Part shown: positions 42,258 to 50,328 of the stretch, piece after piece | Layout: the number at the start of each line of letters is the position of its first letter | Position numbering within the stretch: the stretch's first letter is position 1 | Source of the DNA: Promicromonospora panici | Lineage (GTDB): Bacteria; Actinomycetota; Actinomycetes; Actinomycetales; Cellulomonadaceae | DNA length: 64,000 nucleotides | NCBI RefSeq assembly: GCF_900608595.1 | Contig: NZ_UWYY01000011.1 | Location: 181,319 to 245,318, forward strand | Direction of reading: 5' to 3' | Notes under the pieces: model-generated | The model's database searches: none | The model's input: only the letters and a program-made list of their open reading frames with translations | What the model was told of the DNA's origin: nothing | Made by a program: the position numbers and the translations under genes

Positions 42258-43613
42258 TCAGGCGGGGTCGAGGGTCTCCGGGTCGGGCAGCGACACGATG
42301 TACCGGTGCCCGACGGCGGCGACCATCAGGCCCGCCGTCGCCCCGACGATCAGCGGCGTGCTGTAGCCGGAACGCGCCAGCAGGCCGCCGATCAGCGACC
42401 CCAGCGGCATCGTGCCCCACAGCGCGGTGCGCCACGTGCCGTGCACCCGGCCGAGCAGCTCGTTCGGCACCGCGGCCTGGCGCAGCGACATGACCAGCAC
42501 GTTCCACGCCGTCGTGCAGCCGAACGAGACGAAGATGGCGGCCGCCCCCACCCCGGCCAGGGGGAACGCACCGGCCAGGAACCACGCCCCCAGGCCGATG
42601 GCGTTCGCGGCGGCCATGACCGGACCCGTCCCGAAGCGCGTCTTGAGCCGGTTGGTGACGACGGCGGCGGTCAGCGAGCCCGTGGCGCCGGCCAGCAGGA
42701 AGGTGCCGTACCAGGCCTCGGGCACGTCGAGCCGCTCCAGGATGAAGAGCACGAGCGTGGACGTGATCGCGGCGTGGCAGAGGCCGATGAGCACGCTCAC
42801 CACCCACAGCGGCCGCAGCATCGCGCTGCTCCAGATGAAGCGGAAGCCGGCGACCAGCTCGGCGCGCCAGCCGGCCACCATCGAGTCGGGGCCTTGCGTG
42901 CCGTCGGGCGCGCCGGCTGTCGTGGACGCGGCGTCCGGCGCCGGCTCGGTACGTCCGCCGAAGCGGCCGGCGCGCCCGCCGAATCGGCGTCCGGCCATGC
43001 CGGACGCGACGGCGGGGAGGCTGAGCGCCAGCCCGCCCGCCACGGCGTAGGCGGCCGTGTTCAGCCCGAGCGCCCAGACGGCCGAGAACGCGAGCAGCCA
43101 GGACGTCAGCGGCTGGGACAGGAACTGCTGCACCACGATCTCGGTGGCCTCGATGCGCGAGTTCGCCCGCGGCAGGTCGCCCTTGCCGACGAGGGACGGG
43201 ATGACGGCGCGGACGGCGCCGTCGTACACCGTCTCCAGGATGCCGTAGAGGAACACGACCAGCAGGAGCCACCAGATGGTGAGAGCGCCGGTGACGTGCA
43301 GTGCGAGCAGGCCCGCCGCGACGAGCGCGCGGACACCGCCCGCGAGACCCAGCGCGAGCCGCCGGTCGATCCGGTCCACGAGCACGCCCGCCGGGATCGC
43401 GAACAGCAGCCAGGGGAGCAGCGCCGCGACCGCGACGAGCGAGACGAGCAGCGGGTCGTTCGTCAGCTGCACGGCCAGGAGCGGCGCTGCGACCCGCGCG
43501 ATGCCGTCACCGACGCTCGAGCTGAGGTTGGCCGCGACGACCCTGGTGAACGCGCCGCCGAGCGGCCCGGGGCGGGTGCCGGGAGCGGGCGCAGGACGGG
43601 CGGCGGAAGACAC
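42258..43613 (-). CDS. MFS transporter (EntS/macrolide-efflux-like)
   Basis: A 451-residue major facilitator of the MFS_3 type (enterobactin or macrolide exporters), with about 12 helices. GVLVDRIDRRLALGLAGGV is the helix 2-3 loop motif, and a long cytoplasmic loop near 205-245 holds a repeated GRRFGGRAGRFGGRTE. GTG 43613 is six bases after TAGCCT, a leaderless start. The tetR gene next door on the same strand (across palindrome C2) may control it. Substrate unknown. Confidence 0.88.
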   Translation of the reverse strand: MSSAARPAPAPGTRPGPLGGAFTRVVAANLSSSVGDGIARVAAPLLAVQLTNDPLLVSLVAVAALLPWLLFAIPAGVLVDRIDRRLALGLAGGVRALVAAGLLALHVTGALTIWWLLLVVFLYGILETVYDGAVRAVIPSLVGKGDLPRANSRIEATEIVVQQFLSQPLTSWLLAFSAVWALGLNTAAYAVAGGLALSLPAVASGMAGRRFGGRAGRFGGRTEPAPDAASTTAGAPDGTQGPDSMVAGWRAELVAGFRFIWSSAMLRPLWVVSVLIGLCHAAITSTLVLFILERLDVPEAWYGTFLLAGATGSLTAAVVTNRLKTRFGTGPVMAAANAIGLGAWFLAGAFPLAGVGAAAIFVSFGCTTAWNVLVMSLRQAAVPNELLGRVHGTWRTALWGTMPLGSLIGGLLARSGYSTPLIVGATAGLMVAAVGHRYIVSLPDPETLDPA

Positions 43614-43619
43614 GGCCAG

Positions 43620-43625
43620 AGGCTA
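43620..43625 (-). promoter_or_regulatory. -10 hexamer of leaderless MFS gene
   Basis: TAGCCT on the minus strand, six bases before GTG 43613. Its presence after palindrome C2 supports separate transcription from tetR. Confidence 0.5.
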
Positions 43626-43670
43626 CCCCGTCACCAGACCAAACTTTCACCCACCCATCCCACCCACCAC

Positions 43671-43759
43671 GCCGAGGTAGAACTGTGGCGAGGTAGAACT
43701 GTGGCGAGGTAGAACCGCAGCCGATCTACGGTTCTACCTCGCCACACTTCTACCTCGGC
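43671..43759. repeat. Palindromic intergenic element, family C copy 2
   Basis: Three 16-nt units beginning cgaggtagaa (43673-43720) on the left and two inverted units on the right (43729-43758). The innermost 13-bp arms are perfect and the next unit pairs with one mismatch. The same unit builds copy C1 at 11381-11490. It follows the tetR gene and precedes the MFS gene, both minus strand. Confidence 0.88.
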
Positions 43760-43771
43760 GAATGACCCGGC

Positions 43772-44383
43772 TCAGGCCGGGACGCGCTCCGGCACCCGGG
43801 CGCCGACCGCGCGCAGCACGAACGACTCGGCCGCGCGGATCGTGCGCTCGCGGGCGACGGGCTCGTCGGGGATCAGCCGGCCGGACAGGCACGCGTTGAC
43901 GAGGTGCACGGTCGGTTCGATGTCCTGAGGCGGGAACGTCCCGGCGTCGATCCCCGCGGTGAGGATCCGGCGCAGGATCGCCTCCACGATGTCGGCGTGC
44001 TCGCGCAGACGCTGCTGCGTGGCGCGGGACAGGACGGTTCGCAGGTCCGGGCCGGGGGCGAGATGGAAGACACGGGTGAGCTGAGCCTGCTGGCGGATGT
44101 AGGTACGCAGCTGTTCCACGGGGTCGCTCACGCCGTCGAGCGCGCGCTCCAGCGTGTGGGCGTACTGCTCCGTCTCGTGGGTGATGAACCCGAGGAGCAG
44201 CGCTTCCTTGTCGTGGAAGTGGTTGTACACAGCGGTTCGGCCGACGTGCGCCGCCGCGGCGATGTCGGCCAGGGTGATGGTGTCGAACCCGCGCTCCGCC
44301 ATGAGGGTGGACAGAGCGGTGAACAGCTTGTGCCTCGTCATCTGGCGGTGCTCGTGCAGGCTCTTGCCGATGATCTTGGGCAT
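43772..44383 (-). CDS. TetR-family regulator
   Basis: A 203-residue TetR protein with the HTH in residues about 17-65 (LMAERGFDTITLADIAAAAH, VGRTAVYNHFHDKEALLLGF) and an all-helical ligand domain. ATG 44383 is six bases after TATGAT, a good leaderless promoter. It may repress itself and the MFS gene downstream; a 13-bp dyad (44531-44543) in its upstream region is a candidate operator, although 150 bases away. Confidence 0.88.
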   Translation of the reverse strand: MPKIIGKSLHEHRQMTRHKLFTALSTLMAERGFDTITLADIAAAAHVGRTAVYNHFHDKEALLLGFITHETEQYAHTLERALDGVSDPVEQLRTYIRQQAQLTRVFHLAPGPDLRTVLSRATQQRLREHADIVEAILRRILTAGIDAGTFPPQDIEPTVHLVNACLSGRLIPDEPVARERTIRAAESFVLRAVGARVPERVPA

Positions 44384-44389
44384 GCTGAC

Positions 44390-44395
44390 ATCATA
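44390..44395 (-). promoter_or_regulatory. -10 hexamer of leaderless tetR gene
   Basis: TATGAT on the minus strand, six bases before ATG 44383; the closest to consensus of the leaderless set. Confidence 0.55.
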
Positions 44396-44683
44396 TGCCC
44401 GCCACGTCAGGTAACTGGAACCCCGGATCGGTCGTCGCTTGCCCGGGCGCGCCCGCTCCTCCGGAGAGATGGCGCCGAGTCGTCATAAACCGATTTTGCG
44501 CGAGTTGAACCGCAGATTTCACCTTCTTGTACTGAGACTCAGTCGCCATGAGCATTCATAAGCATGTATTTGCGCCTCCGCACAATTCAGATTCGGTCGA
44601 CGGCGAGCCGGAAGTGCATGTCTTGTCACGAGCGTGTTTCCTCTCTGTAACATGCCCGCATCATGGGGGAAAGTGCCCGGCAG

Positions 44684-44689
44684 TAAAGT
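44684..44689 (+). promoter_or_regulatory. -10 hexamer of leaderless hypothetical gene
   Basis: TAAAGT, seven bases before ATG 44697. Confidence 0.5.
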
Positions 44690-44696
44690 TCCCCGC

Positions 44697-45707
44697 ATGA
44701 CATTTCTGGCGGGTGTGATTCCAGCGGAACACGCCTCGGGTCACATTCTGATCCTGCCCAGTACGAACGGCCCGGTCGCGGTCAGTGAGCTCGCTGCCGC
44801 GTGGTTCTCCGATGTCGCATGGCTCCGAGAACCGTCCCGCACCTCGGGCGCGCGACGGATGGCGGGTGCCCGGTTCCGGGGCATGGCGCAGCCGGACTCG
44901 CTCGTTCCCGGTGTCATGCGCCTCGGCGAGGGTCATGTCGCCACCGGCCCGTTCGAGGTCGGTGAGGCGCACCTCGCCGAGCTCGAGATCTCCGCGGCCA
45001 AGGCGGAGGCGTACTCGGTCGCGCGCGGCGACGGCCTGCGAGACGTCCGCGGCGCGGCGCCGACGTCGTACGGCGACCGGGACGGTATCGCCCGCGCCTT
45101 CCCACACGCGCTCCCGCAGGGGGAGGAGCTGCGCATCGTGCAGTGGATGGTCGCCGCGGCCCGGAAGACGGCGGGTGGCGTGCTCGCCGACGGCCGGCAG
45201 CCACTGGTCCCGGACCCCGCCGCGTCCGTCAACCTCGCGCTCTACGCGGCGCACGCGCTCCTGCCGGGCGACGTGCTGCCCATGCTGCGGTCGCTGATCG
45301 CCACCGCTGACGTGTCCGCCGACCAGGCCACGCCCGACGGGTCGCCGCGTTACACGCTGGTGGGCAGCACCGCGTACGACGGCTCGATAGTGATCGACGT
45401 GGAGCGCGTCGACCGGGTGCCGCGCGCGCTCGGTGCCCTGGACTGGCGCAGCTACGGACCGTTCGCCTACCGCCTGAGCTGGATGCCCGCCGACCCGTAC
45501 GAGCTGGAGCTGGAGCACGCGTCCGGCCTGCACGTCATCGCCCGGGCACGCATGCGCGTCTCGCTCGCCCGCCTCGCGGTAGCGCTCCAGAGCCGCATCG
45601 CGGGAATCCTCGTGGACGACGGCGGCTTCATCGCCACCCCCGAGGAGCTCGAGGGGCGCAACGACCCGACCGCGGGTGGTGCGCCAGGCTCGCGCGCCTG
45701 GGTCTGA
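44697..45707 (+). CDS. Actinobacterial protein of unknown function (paralogue of 50329-51447)
   Basis: A 336-residue soluble protein without signal or membrane segments. I do not recognise a named family. It shares a pattern with the protein encoded at 50329-51447: DRDGIARAFPHALPQGEELR-type segment followed by a helical WMVAAARKTAGG block, a central segment on aligned beta-strands, and an ending DDGGFIATPEEL. This suggests a common two-domain fold. ATG 44697 has TAAAGT 7 nt upstream, so it is likely leaderless. It is followed by a 510-bp gap containing DnaA boxes. Confidence 0.75.
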   Translation: MTFLAGVIPAEHASGHILILPSTNGPVAVSELAAAWFSDVAWLREPSRTSGARRMAGARFRGMAQPDSLVPGVMRLGEGHVATGPFEVGEAHLAELEISAAKAEAYSVARGDGLRDVRGAAPTSYGDRDGIARAFPHALPQGEELRIVQWMVAAARKTAGGVLADGRQPLVPDPAASVNLALYAAHALLPGDVLPMLRSLIATADVSADQATPDGSPRYTLVGSTAYDGSIVIDVERVDRVPRALGALDWRSYGPFAYRLSWMPADPYELELEHASGLHVIARARMRVSLARLAVALQSRIAGILVDDGGFIATPEELEGRNDPTAGGAPGSRAWV

Positions 45708-45718
45708 CGCCGTTCCAG

Positions 45719-45797
45719 TTATCCACAGATTTTGTCCACAGGCCTGTGTGTGGTGCGGGAAATCCGGGGTTGCACCTGTGGACAGAACTGTGGGTAA
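45719..45797. promoter_or_regulatory. Cluster of four DnaA-box-like sites
   Basis: TTATCCACA (45719-45727, perfect consensus), TTGTCCACA (45732-45740), and on the other strand CTGTCCACA (45777-45785) and TTACCCACA (45789-45797). Two face right and two face left within 79 bp. No dnaA, dnaN or rpmH is near, so it is not the usual oriC context; it could bind DnaA for titration or gene control. Confidence 0.65.
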
Positions 45798-46144
45798 ACA
45801 CAGGGTGAAAATTACAACCGTGGAGCGGTTGCCGCTTTCACGGCACGCGGATAGAAACGAGGCAATGGTTCGACGATTCGGGTGCAGATACGGTGCGCTG
45901 CAGCAGTACCGACCGGCCCGAGCATCGGACACATGGTTGACCGGAGAACGACAGGACGTCCCGTACCGCGGTGCGGGCTGTGGATGACGCCACAGGTGCC
46001 TGTACGGGGCCGGAAGACCGCCCGCGTCCGAAGCGTCCGTGGAGAACAGGCCTGGCGGTCCGGGCCTGACGAGCGCATCGGGGTCGTGACGTCGACACGA
46101 CGGTCTGGTCCTCGAAGAAAGCGGACCATGGCTGCGCGGTTCAA
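45798..46144. other. Unassigned stretch before a strong terminator
   Basis: 347 bp with no convincing ORF in any frame. Because a strong hairpin closes it at 46145-46178, a non-coding transcript is possible, but I recognise no RNA family. It may also be the 3' untranslated tail of the upstream gene. Confidence 0.35.
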
Positions 46145-46178
46145 GCCAGGGCCCCCGGCCTGCCCCGGGGGCCCTGGC
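46145..46178 (+). terminator. Strong GC hairpin upstream of the pirin gene
   Basis: Perfect 14-bp arms (gccagggcccccgg and its complement) around cctgcc, followed by cttgtct. It lies 40 bp before the leaderless pirin gene and ends whatever is transcribed from 45708 onward. Confidence 0.75.
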
Positions 46179-46205
46179 CTTGTCTCCGATCTTCCGACGC
46201 CGATC

Positions 46206-46211
46206 TAGGCT
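46206..46211 (+). promoter_or_regulatory. -10 hexamer of leaderless pirin gene
   Basis: TAGGCT, six bases before ATG 46218. Confidence 0.5.
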
Positions 46212-46217
46212 CGGCCC

Positions 46218-47270
46218 ATGAGCAACCTCGAGACCCGGCCGGCCGAGCAGGTCTGCACTGCGGGCGAGCAGCGCGACGGCATAGAGCTCCTCACGCCCCG
46301 CGACGTGCCCCTCGGTGGGCCTCGCGCGATGAACGTGCGTCGCACCATCCCGCAGCGGTCCCGGTCGCTCGTGGGGGCATGGTGCTTCAGCGATCACTAC
46401 GGACCCGACGACGTGTCCTCCAGCGCGGGCATGCAGGTCCCACCCCACCCGCACACCGGGCTGCAGACCGTGAGCTGGCTCTTCGAGGGCGAGATCCTGC
46501 ACCGCGACTCCGTGGGCTCGCTCCAGACGGTCCGGCCGGGCGAGCTCAACCTGATGACGGCGGGCGCGGGCATCTCGCACTCGGAGGAGTCGCCTTCGGA
46601 AGGGCGCCCGCCCCGCTTGCACGGCGTCCAGCTGTGGACGGCGCTGCCCGGCTCCGCGCTCGGCGTCGACCCGCACTTCGAGCACCACGGCGATCTCCCG
46701 GTCGCGCGGGTCGACGGCGCCGTCGTGCAGGTGTTCATCGGACGCCTCGCCGTGGGCGGGCGGGACCTGGACTCACCCGCGACGGCGTACACGCCGCTCG
46801 TGGGCGCCCAGATCGACCTGGAGCCGGGGGCCGAGGTGCGGCTCGCCGTCGACCCTGCGCACGAGCACGCCCTGCTCGTGGACACCGGTGCGGTGGCGTT
46901 CGAGGGGTGCGCCGTGCCGACGTCGAACCTCGGCTACGTGGCGCCGGGGCGGCCCGCGCTCGTAGTGCGGGCGGGCGCCGGGGCGCCCGCGCGGGCGGTC
47001 CTGATCGGCGGGCTGCCGTTCGCGGAGGACGTCATCATGTGGTGGAACTTCATGGGCCGCACGCACGAGGACATCGTCCGGGCCCGCGACGACTGGATGG
47101 CTCAGGTCGCGGAGCTCGGCCCCGCAGGGCAGGGCGGCGCGACGGGATACGCCGACGGCGCCGCCGGGCGCCGGTTCGGCCAGGTGCACGGCTACTCGAG
47201 CGGGCCCCTGCGCGCGCCGGCACTGCCCGACCTGCGCCTCAAGCCGCGGGCGCGGCCAGGCCAAGGCTGA
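46218..47270 (+). CDS. Pirin-family protein
   Basis: A 350-residue bicupin of the pirin family. The N-terminal cupin holds the metal-binding PHPHTGLQTVSWLFEGEI segment and ELNLMTAGAGISHSEESP; the C-terminal cupin is intact up to GLPFAEDVIMWWNFMGRTHE. Pirins bind iron and some act as quercetin 2,3-dioxygenases; the role in bacteria is often redox or transcription related. Cytoplasmic. The start is leaderless, with TAGGCT 6 nt upstream. It converges on the GntR gene. Confidence 0.92.
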   Translation: MSNLETRPAEQVCTAGEQRDGIELLTPRDVPLGGPRAMNVRRTIPQRSRSLVGAWCFSDHYGPDDVSSSAGMQVPPHPHTGLQTVSWLFEGEILHRDSVGSLQTVRPGELNLMTAGAGISHSEESPSEGRPPRLHGVQLWTALPGSALGVDPHFEHHGDLPVARVDGAVVQVFIGRLAVGGRDLDSPATAYTPLVGAQIDLEPGAEVRLAVDPAHEHALLVDTGAVAFEGCAVPTSNLGYVAPGRPALVVRAGAGAPARAVLIGGLPFAEDVIMWWNFMGRTHEDIVRARDDWMAQVAELGPAGQGGATGYADGAAGRRFGQVHGYSSGPLRAPALPDLRLKPRARPGQG

Positions 47271-47307
47271 GCCCGCGGCTCAGAGTCTGCCGCTCAGATT
47301 CTCCGGC

Positions 47308-48030
47308 TCAGCCGTCGATGTCGTACCGGAGCATGAACTCCCCGGCGTCGAGCACCACGTGGCTGACCTCGACCGGCGTGCCGTCCTTCGTGAAGGCCGT
47401 CCGCGTGACCGACAGCACCGGCGTACCGGGCTCGATCCGCAGCTCCTCGATCTCCTCGATGGTCGGCATCCGGGCCACCACGTCCTCGCGGAACCGCACC
47501 GGCGCGTGCCCGGCCTCGGTCAGGCGCGCGTGCGTGCCGCCCGGGCCCACGTCCTGGTCCGCGATAGGCGTGCCCGCCGCGATCGACGCGGGCAGGTACG
47601 ACGTCGCGAACAGCACGGGCTTGCGTTCTCGCAGGTGCAGGCGCTCGCGCACGGTGACCTTGTCGCCTTCGGCGAGGCCGAGCGTGGTTCGGATCCTCTC
47701 CGAGGGCTCGGTCTCCGCCGTGACGGCGAGCGTGCGGACCAGAAGTCCGGCACCGGTCTCGTCGATCTCGGCGGTCACCGTGGAGTCGTCGACCTTGCCG
47801 CCGGTGCTGTCCCGGATGATCGGCTCGAAGGCGCGGACGAACACACCCGAGCCGTGCCGGGTGACGGTCAGGCCCTCGTCCTTGAGCATGGACAGCCCGT
47901 GGCGCGCGGTCATGCGCGCCACGCCGTAGTTCGACATGAGCGCTGCTTCGCTCGGAAGACGATCGCCCGGTTTGTAAGTCCCGGAGCGGATCGCGGCACG
48001 AAGATCCCTGGCGATGCTTGCGGCAGTCAC
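47308..48030 (-). CDS. GntR-family regulator with UTRA ligand domain
   Basis: A roughly 240-residue HutC/FarR-type GntR protein. The winged HTH (about 5-70) contains GDRLPSEAALMSNYGVARMT, and the UTRA domain (about 90-235) contains FATSYLPASIA and a C-terminal HVVLDAGEFMLRYDIDG. GTG 48030 is preferred since GAGAGG precedes it by five bases; GTG 48057 is longer. It is divergent from the small-gene pair at 48171. The ligand and targets are unknown, though small sugars or amino acids are usual for UTRA domains. Confidence 0.88.
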   Translation of the reverse strand: MTAASIARDLRAAIRSGTYKPGDRLPSEAALMSNYGVARMTARHGLSMLKDEGLTVTRHGSGVFVRAFEPIIRDSTGGKVDDSTVTAEIDETGAGLLVRTLAVTAETEPSERIRTTLGLAEGDKVTVRERLHLRERKPVLFATSYLPASIAAGTPIADQDVGPGGTHARLTEAGHAPVRFREDVVARMPTIEEIEELRIEPGTPVLSVTRTAFTKDGTPVEVSHVVLDAGEFMLRYDIDG

Positions 48031-48170
48031 ACGTCCCTCTCTAGACACGGAACCCACCTAACCCGCAGCCAGTGCGTATACGCAACTTTTCGGCGTAGCG
48101 GTTGCGACCTCCAGTTAACCCCCAACAGGCTGTCTATGCGCCTAGAGGTAGGTGCAGAGAGGTGGGAGAG

Positions 48171-48470
48171 ATGGCAACGATTGCGGGCAGCCTGGCCGAT
48201 TCTGCGGCCGGTGCGTCGGACCTGCTGGCGGAAGTAGGGGACGCGAGGGTCAAGTGGGTCGAGGTGTTTCGCGATCGTCTGGTCGTGCATCCGGCACGGC
48301 TGAACGAGGGGGCGGACATCGCCGCCCAGCTCGGGATCACCGTCGCGACGGACTACCCGGCCACGCAGCCGGGCTTCACGATCTGGTCCGGCCGCTGGAA
48401 GGGCATGGAGATGTTCGTCTACGGCGAGCTCCGTGGAACAGCGCGTTCGGTCCGTGCGTGGCCGGCATGA
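48171..48470 (+). CDS. Hypothetical protein, first of a coupled pair
   Basis: A 99-residue soluble protein with no family I can name. An N-terminal helix (MATIAGSLADSAAGASDLLA) is followed by a compact part containing KWVEVFRDRLVVHPARLNEG and FTIWSGRWKGMEMFVYGE. A GAGGTGGGAG ribosome site precedes the ATG. Its stop overlaps the start of the next gene by ATGA, so the two proteins are co-translated. Divergent from a GntR regulator, which may control both. Confidence 0.7.
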   Translation: MATIAGSLADSAAGASDLLAEVGDARVKWVEVFRDRLVVHPARLNEGADIAAQLGITVATDYPATQPGFTIWSGRWKGMEMFVYGELRGTARSVRAWPA

Positions 48471-48829
48471 CGGCCGGGTCGTGCGACGCGAGCCCCGACG
48501 ACTGCCCGATGCCGGGGGCGCACCTCGCGGAGCTGGTCGGGGTCACGGCGCTCATCGCCCACATCTTCGACATCCAGACCCTGGACGTGCGGGCGGGCGT
48601 CGATCACCTCGATCTCGAGGACGACGTCGTGGGTGTACTGACCGTCGACGTCGTCGCCGCGCGGGTGCCTGACGCGATGAAGCTGGCCGGGCTGCTCCAC
48701 CTGACCGAGCGCCTGGGGCACCACAGCGGCGATGGGCCGTCGGCGTGGAGGTGCTGGAGCGGCTGGGTGCCGGCCGCCGAACGCGGCCTGCCCGTCTCGC
48801 TGCACGTGACGGCGCCGCTCCGGGTCTGA
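48467..48829 (+). CDS. Hypothetical protein, second of a coupled pair
   Basis: A 120-residue soluble protein of unknown function, with HLAELVGVTALIAHIFDIQT near residue 19 and an acidic beta-rich stretch (VRAGVDHLDLEDDVVGVLTV). It has four cysteine/tryptophan-rich positions that could suggest metal or disulfide chemistry, but no known motif. It starts within the stop of the 99-residue partner. It is followed by the tRNA-Gly terminator on the other strand. Confidence 0.65.
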   Translation: MTAGSCDASPDDCPMPGAHLAELVGVTALIAHIFDIQTLDVRAGVDHLDLEDDVVGVLTVDVVAARVPDAMKLAGLLHLTERLGHHSGDGPSAWRCWSGWVPAAERGLPVSLHVTAPLRV

Positions 48830-48860
48830 GCAGGGCCGGACCCGAGCCCTCTGGAAAGAA

Positions 48861-48902
48861 CTCCGCCCCAGGTCAGGAAACATCCTCTGACCTGGGGCGG
48901 AG
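48861..48902 (-). terminator. Intrinsic terminator of tRNA-Gly
   Basis: Perfect 16-bp arms (48861-48876 and 48887-48902) with a 10-nt loop. On the minus strand the stem is followed by ttctttcc, a short T-rich tail. It lies just after the tRNA-Gly gene. Confidence 0.9.
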
Positions 48903-48909
48903 CCTGTGG

Positions 48910-48980
48910 AGCGGGTGACGGGAATCGAACCCGCGCTATCAGCTTGGGAAGCTGAAGTTCTACCATTGAACTACACCCGC
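48910..48980 (-). tRNA. tRNA-Gly (CCC anticodon)
   Basis: 71-nt cloverleaf on the minus strand. The acceptor is gcgggtg/cacccgc with discriminator T, the anticodon stem is cagct/agctg with loop TTCCCAA giving anticodon CCC, and the T-loop is ggttcgattcc. CCA is not encoded. It is a single tRNA followed by its own terminator. Confidence 0.95.
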
Positions 48981-49135
48981 ATCGTCCGGTTCTGCCCGGG
49001 TATCTGCTGTTTGCGAATCCCGCTAGGGTTCCGCAACAGCGCCCGTGAACCTGGCGCGCGACCCGATCATACCCAACCTCGCCCGGATGCCCGAACCGGG
49101 TTCCGAGCGAGTGTCGCCGAGCAGCCGGAGCAGCC

Positions 49136-49585
49136 GTGACCGAGCACCCCAGCGAGAAGCCGACCGAGCCGATCTACCAGGAGACGAAGCCGCTGCCCCC
49201 GCGCCCGCCGAAACCTCCGCAGCCGCCGCGCGAGACGCGTGCCCTGCAGACGCCGAAGACCGGCGGCCCGGCCGGCGGCGGTCCGGCGAACTACCAGCAG
49301 CAGTACGACTACGACCGTCCCACCCCGCCGCCGGAGCACGTGCCCGGGCGCAAGTCCCGCGTCACCGCCGGCCTCCTCGGGATCCTGCTCGGCGTGGTCG
49401 GCGCCCACCGGTTCTATCTGGGCTACAAGGGCCTGGGCTGGATCATGCTGCTCATCACGGCGGTGTCGCTGGGGAACGCGTGGTTCGTGCCGGCGATCTG
49501 GGGCGGCATCGAGGGCATCCTGTACCTCGTCATGCGCAAGGGCTACTGGTCGGTGGACGCGAAGCACAAGCCGCTGCAGTGGTGA
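49136..49585 (+). CDS. TM2-domain membrane protein
   Basis: A 149-residue protein with a Pro-rich cytoplasmic N-terminal half (residues 1-75, [16 protein letters not shown]) and a TM2 domain of two membrane helices joined by a short loop ([20 protein letters not shown] through [18 protein letters not shown]). TM2 proteins occur in many bacteria, and their role is not clear. GTG 49136 has GGAG shortly upstream. It precedes dcd on the same strand. Confidence 0.88.
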   Translation: MTEHPSEKPTEPIYQETKPLPPRPPKPPQPPRETRALQTPKTGGPAGGGPANYQQQYDYDRPTPPPEHVPGRKSRVTAGLLGILLGVVGAHRFYLGYKGLGWIMLLITAVSLGNAWFVPAIWGGIEGILYLVMRKGYWSVDAKHKPLQW

Positions 49586-49643
49586 CGGCCGCCCTGTCAC
49601 GGCGCCACCCCGGGACGGGGCGGCGCCGTCCTGCGTGGCCCAG

Positions 49644-49649
49644 TACCGT
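49644..49649 (+). promoter_or_regulatory. -10 hexamer of leaderless dcd gene
   Basis: TACCGT, six bases before GTG 49656. Confidence 0.5.
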
Positions 49650-49655
49650 ATCCGG

Positions 49656-50231
49656 GTGCTCCTCTCCGACCGCGATATCCGTGCCGAGCTCGAGGCCGAC
49701 CGCGTAGTCCTCGACCCGTACGAACCGTCGATGCTGCAGCCGTCGAGCATCGACGTGCGCCTCGACAAGTACTTCCGGCTGTTCGACAACCACAAGTACC
49801 CGTTCATCGATCCGGCGGAGGACCAGCCCGAGCTCACCCGCCTCGTGGAGGCGGACAACGGCGACGCGTTCGTGCTGCACCCGGGCGAGTTCGTGCTGGG
49901 TAGCACGTTCGAGGCGGTCAGCCTGCCCGACGACGTCGCCGCGCGCCTCGAGGGCAAGTCCTCCCTGGGCCGGCTGGGCCTGCTCACGCACTCGACCGCC
50001 GGCTTCATCGACCCCGGGTTCAGCGGGCACGTGACGCTGGAGCTGAGCAACGTCGCGACCCTGCCGATCAAGCTGTGGCCTGGCATGAAGATCGGGCAGA
50101 TGTGCTTCTTCCGGCTCTCGTCGGCGTCGGAGCACCCGTACGGGTCGGACCTGTACGGCTCCCGCTACCAGGGCCAGCGCGGCCCGACGGCGTCCCGCTC
50201 CTCGAAGAACTTCCACCGCACCGCGGTGTGA
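49656..50231 (+). CDS. dcd: dCTP deaminase
   Basis: A 191-residue dCTP deaminase of the dUTPase superfamily, making dUTP (or dUMP if bifunctional) for thymidylate synthesis. Landmarks: [40 protein letters not shown] with the catalytic glutamate nearby, and [16 protein letters not shown]. The C-terminal [16 protein letters not shown] loop closes over the nucleotide and is intact. The start is leaderless with TACCGT 6 nt upstream. Cytoplasmic, forms trimers in homologues. Confidence 0.95.
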   Translation: MLLSDRDIRAELEADRVVLDPYEPSMLQPSSIDVRLDKYFRLFDNHKYPFIDPAEDQPELTRLVEADNGDAFVLHPGEFVLGSTFEAVSLPDDVAARLEGKSSLGRLGLLTHSTAGFIDPGFSGHVTLELSNVATLPIKLWPGMKIGQMCFFRLSSASEHPYGSDLYGSRYQGQRGPTASRSSKNFHRTAV

Positions 50232-50328
50232 CCGCCTGGACCTGACGCGGCGTCGGCGGACCCTCGCCGAGCGGTAGGCTCCGGGTGCCCGGCGCGGACC
50301 GGGCACCCGGACGTCAGAAGGGACCCCG

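Larger units (their letters stand above)
44384..44696. other. AT-richer gap between divergent genes
   Basis: A 313-bp stretch, clearly less GC-rich than its surroundings, between a TetR gene and a plus-strand gene of unknown function. It holds TATGAT (44390-44395, minus strand), a perfect dyad ACTGAG-A-CTCAGT (44531-44543) and TAAAGT (44684-44689) before the plus-strand gene. I see no gene in it. Confidence 0.6.

Noticed and set aside
45719..46178. Chromosomal origin oriC
   Set aside because: Too few boxes, no AT-rich unwinding region of useful length, and no dnaA, dnaN, rpmH or parAB around. Kept only as a DnaA-box cluster.
45812..46208. ORFs of 86-110 codons in the gap after the DnaA boxes
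   Set aside because: No ribosome site, no codon bias and Arg/Pro-rich translations.
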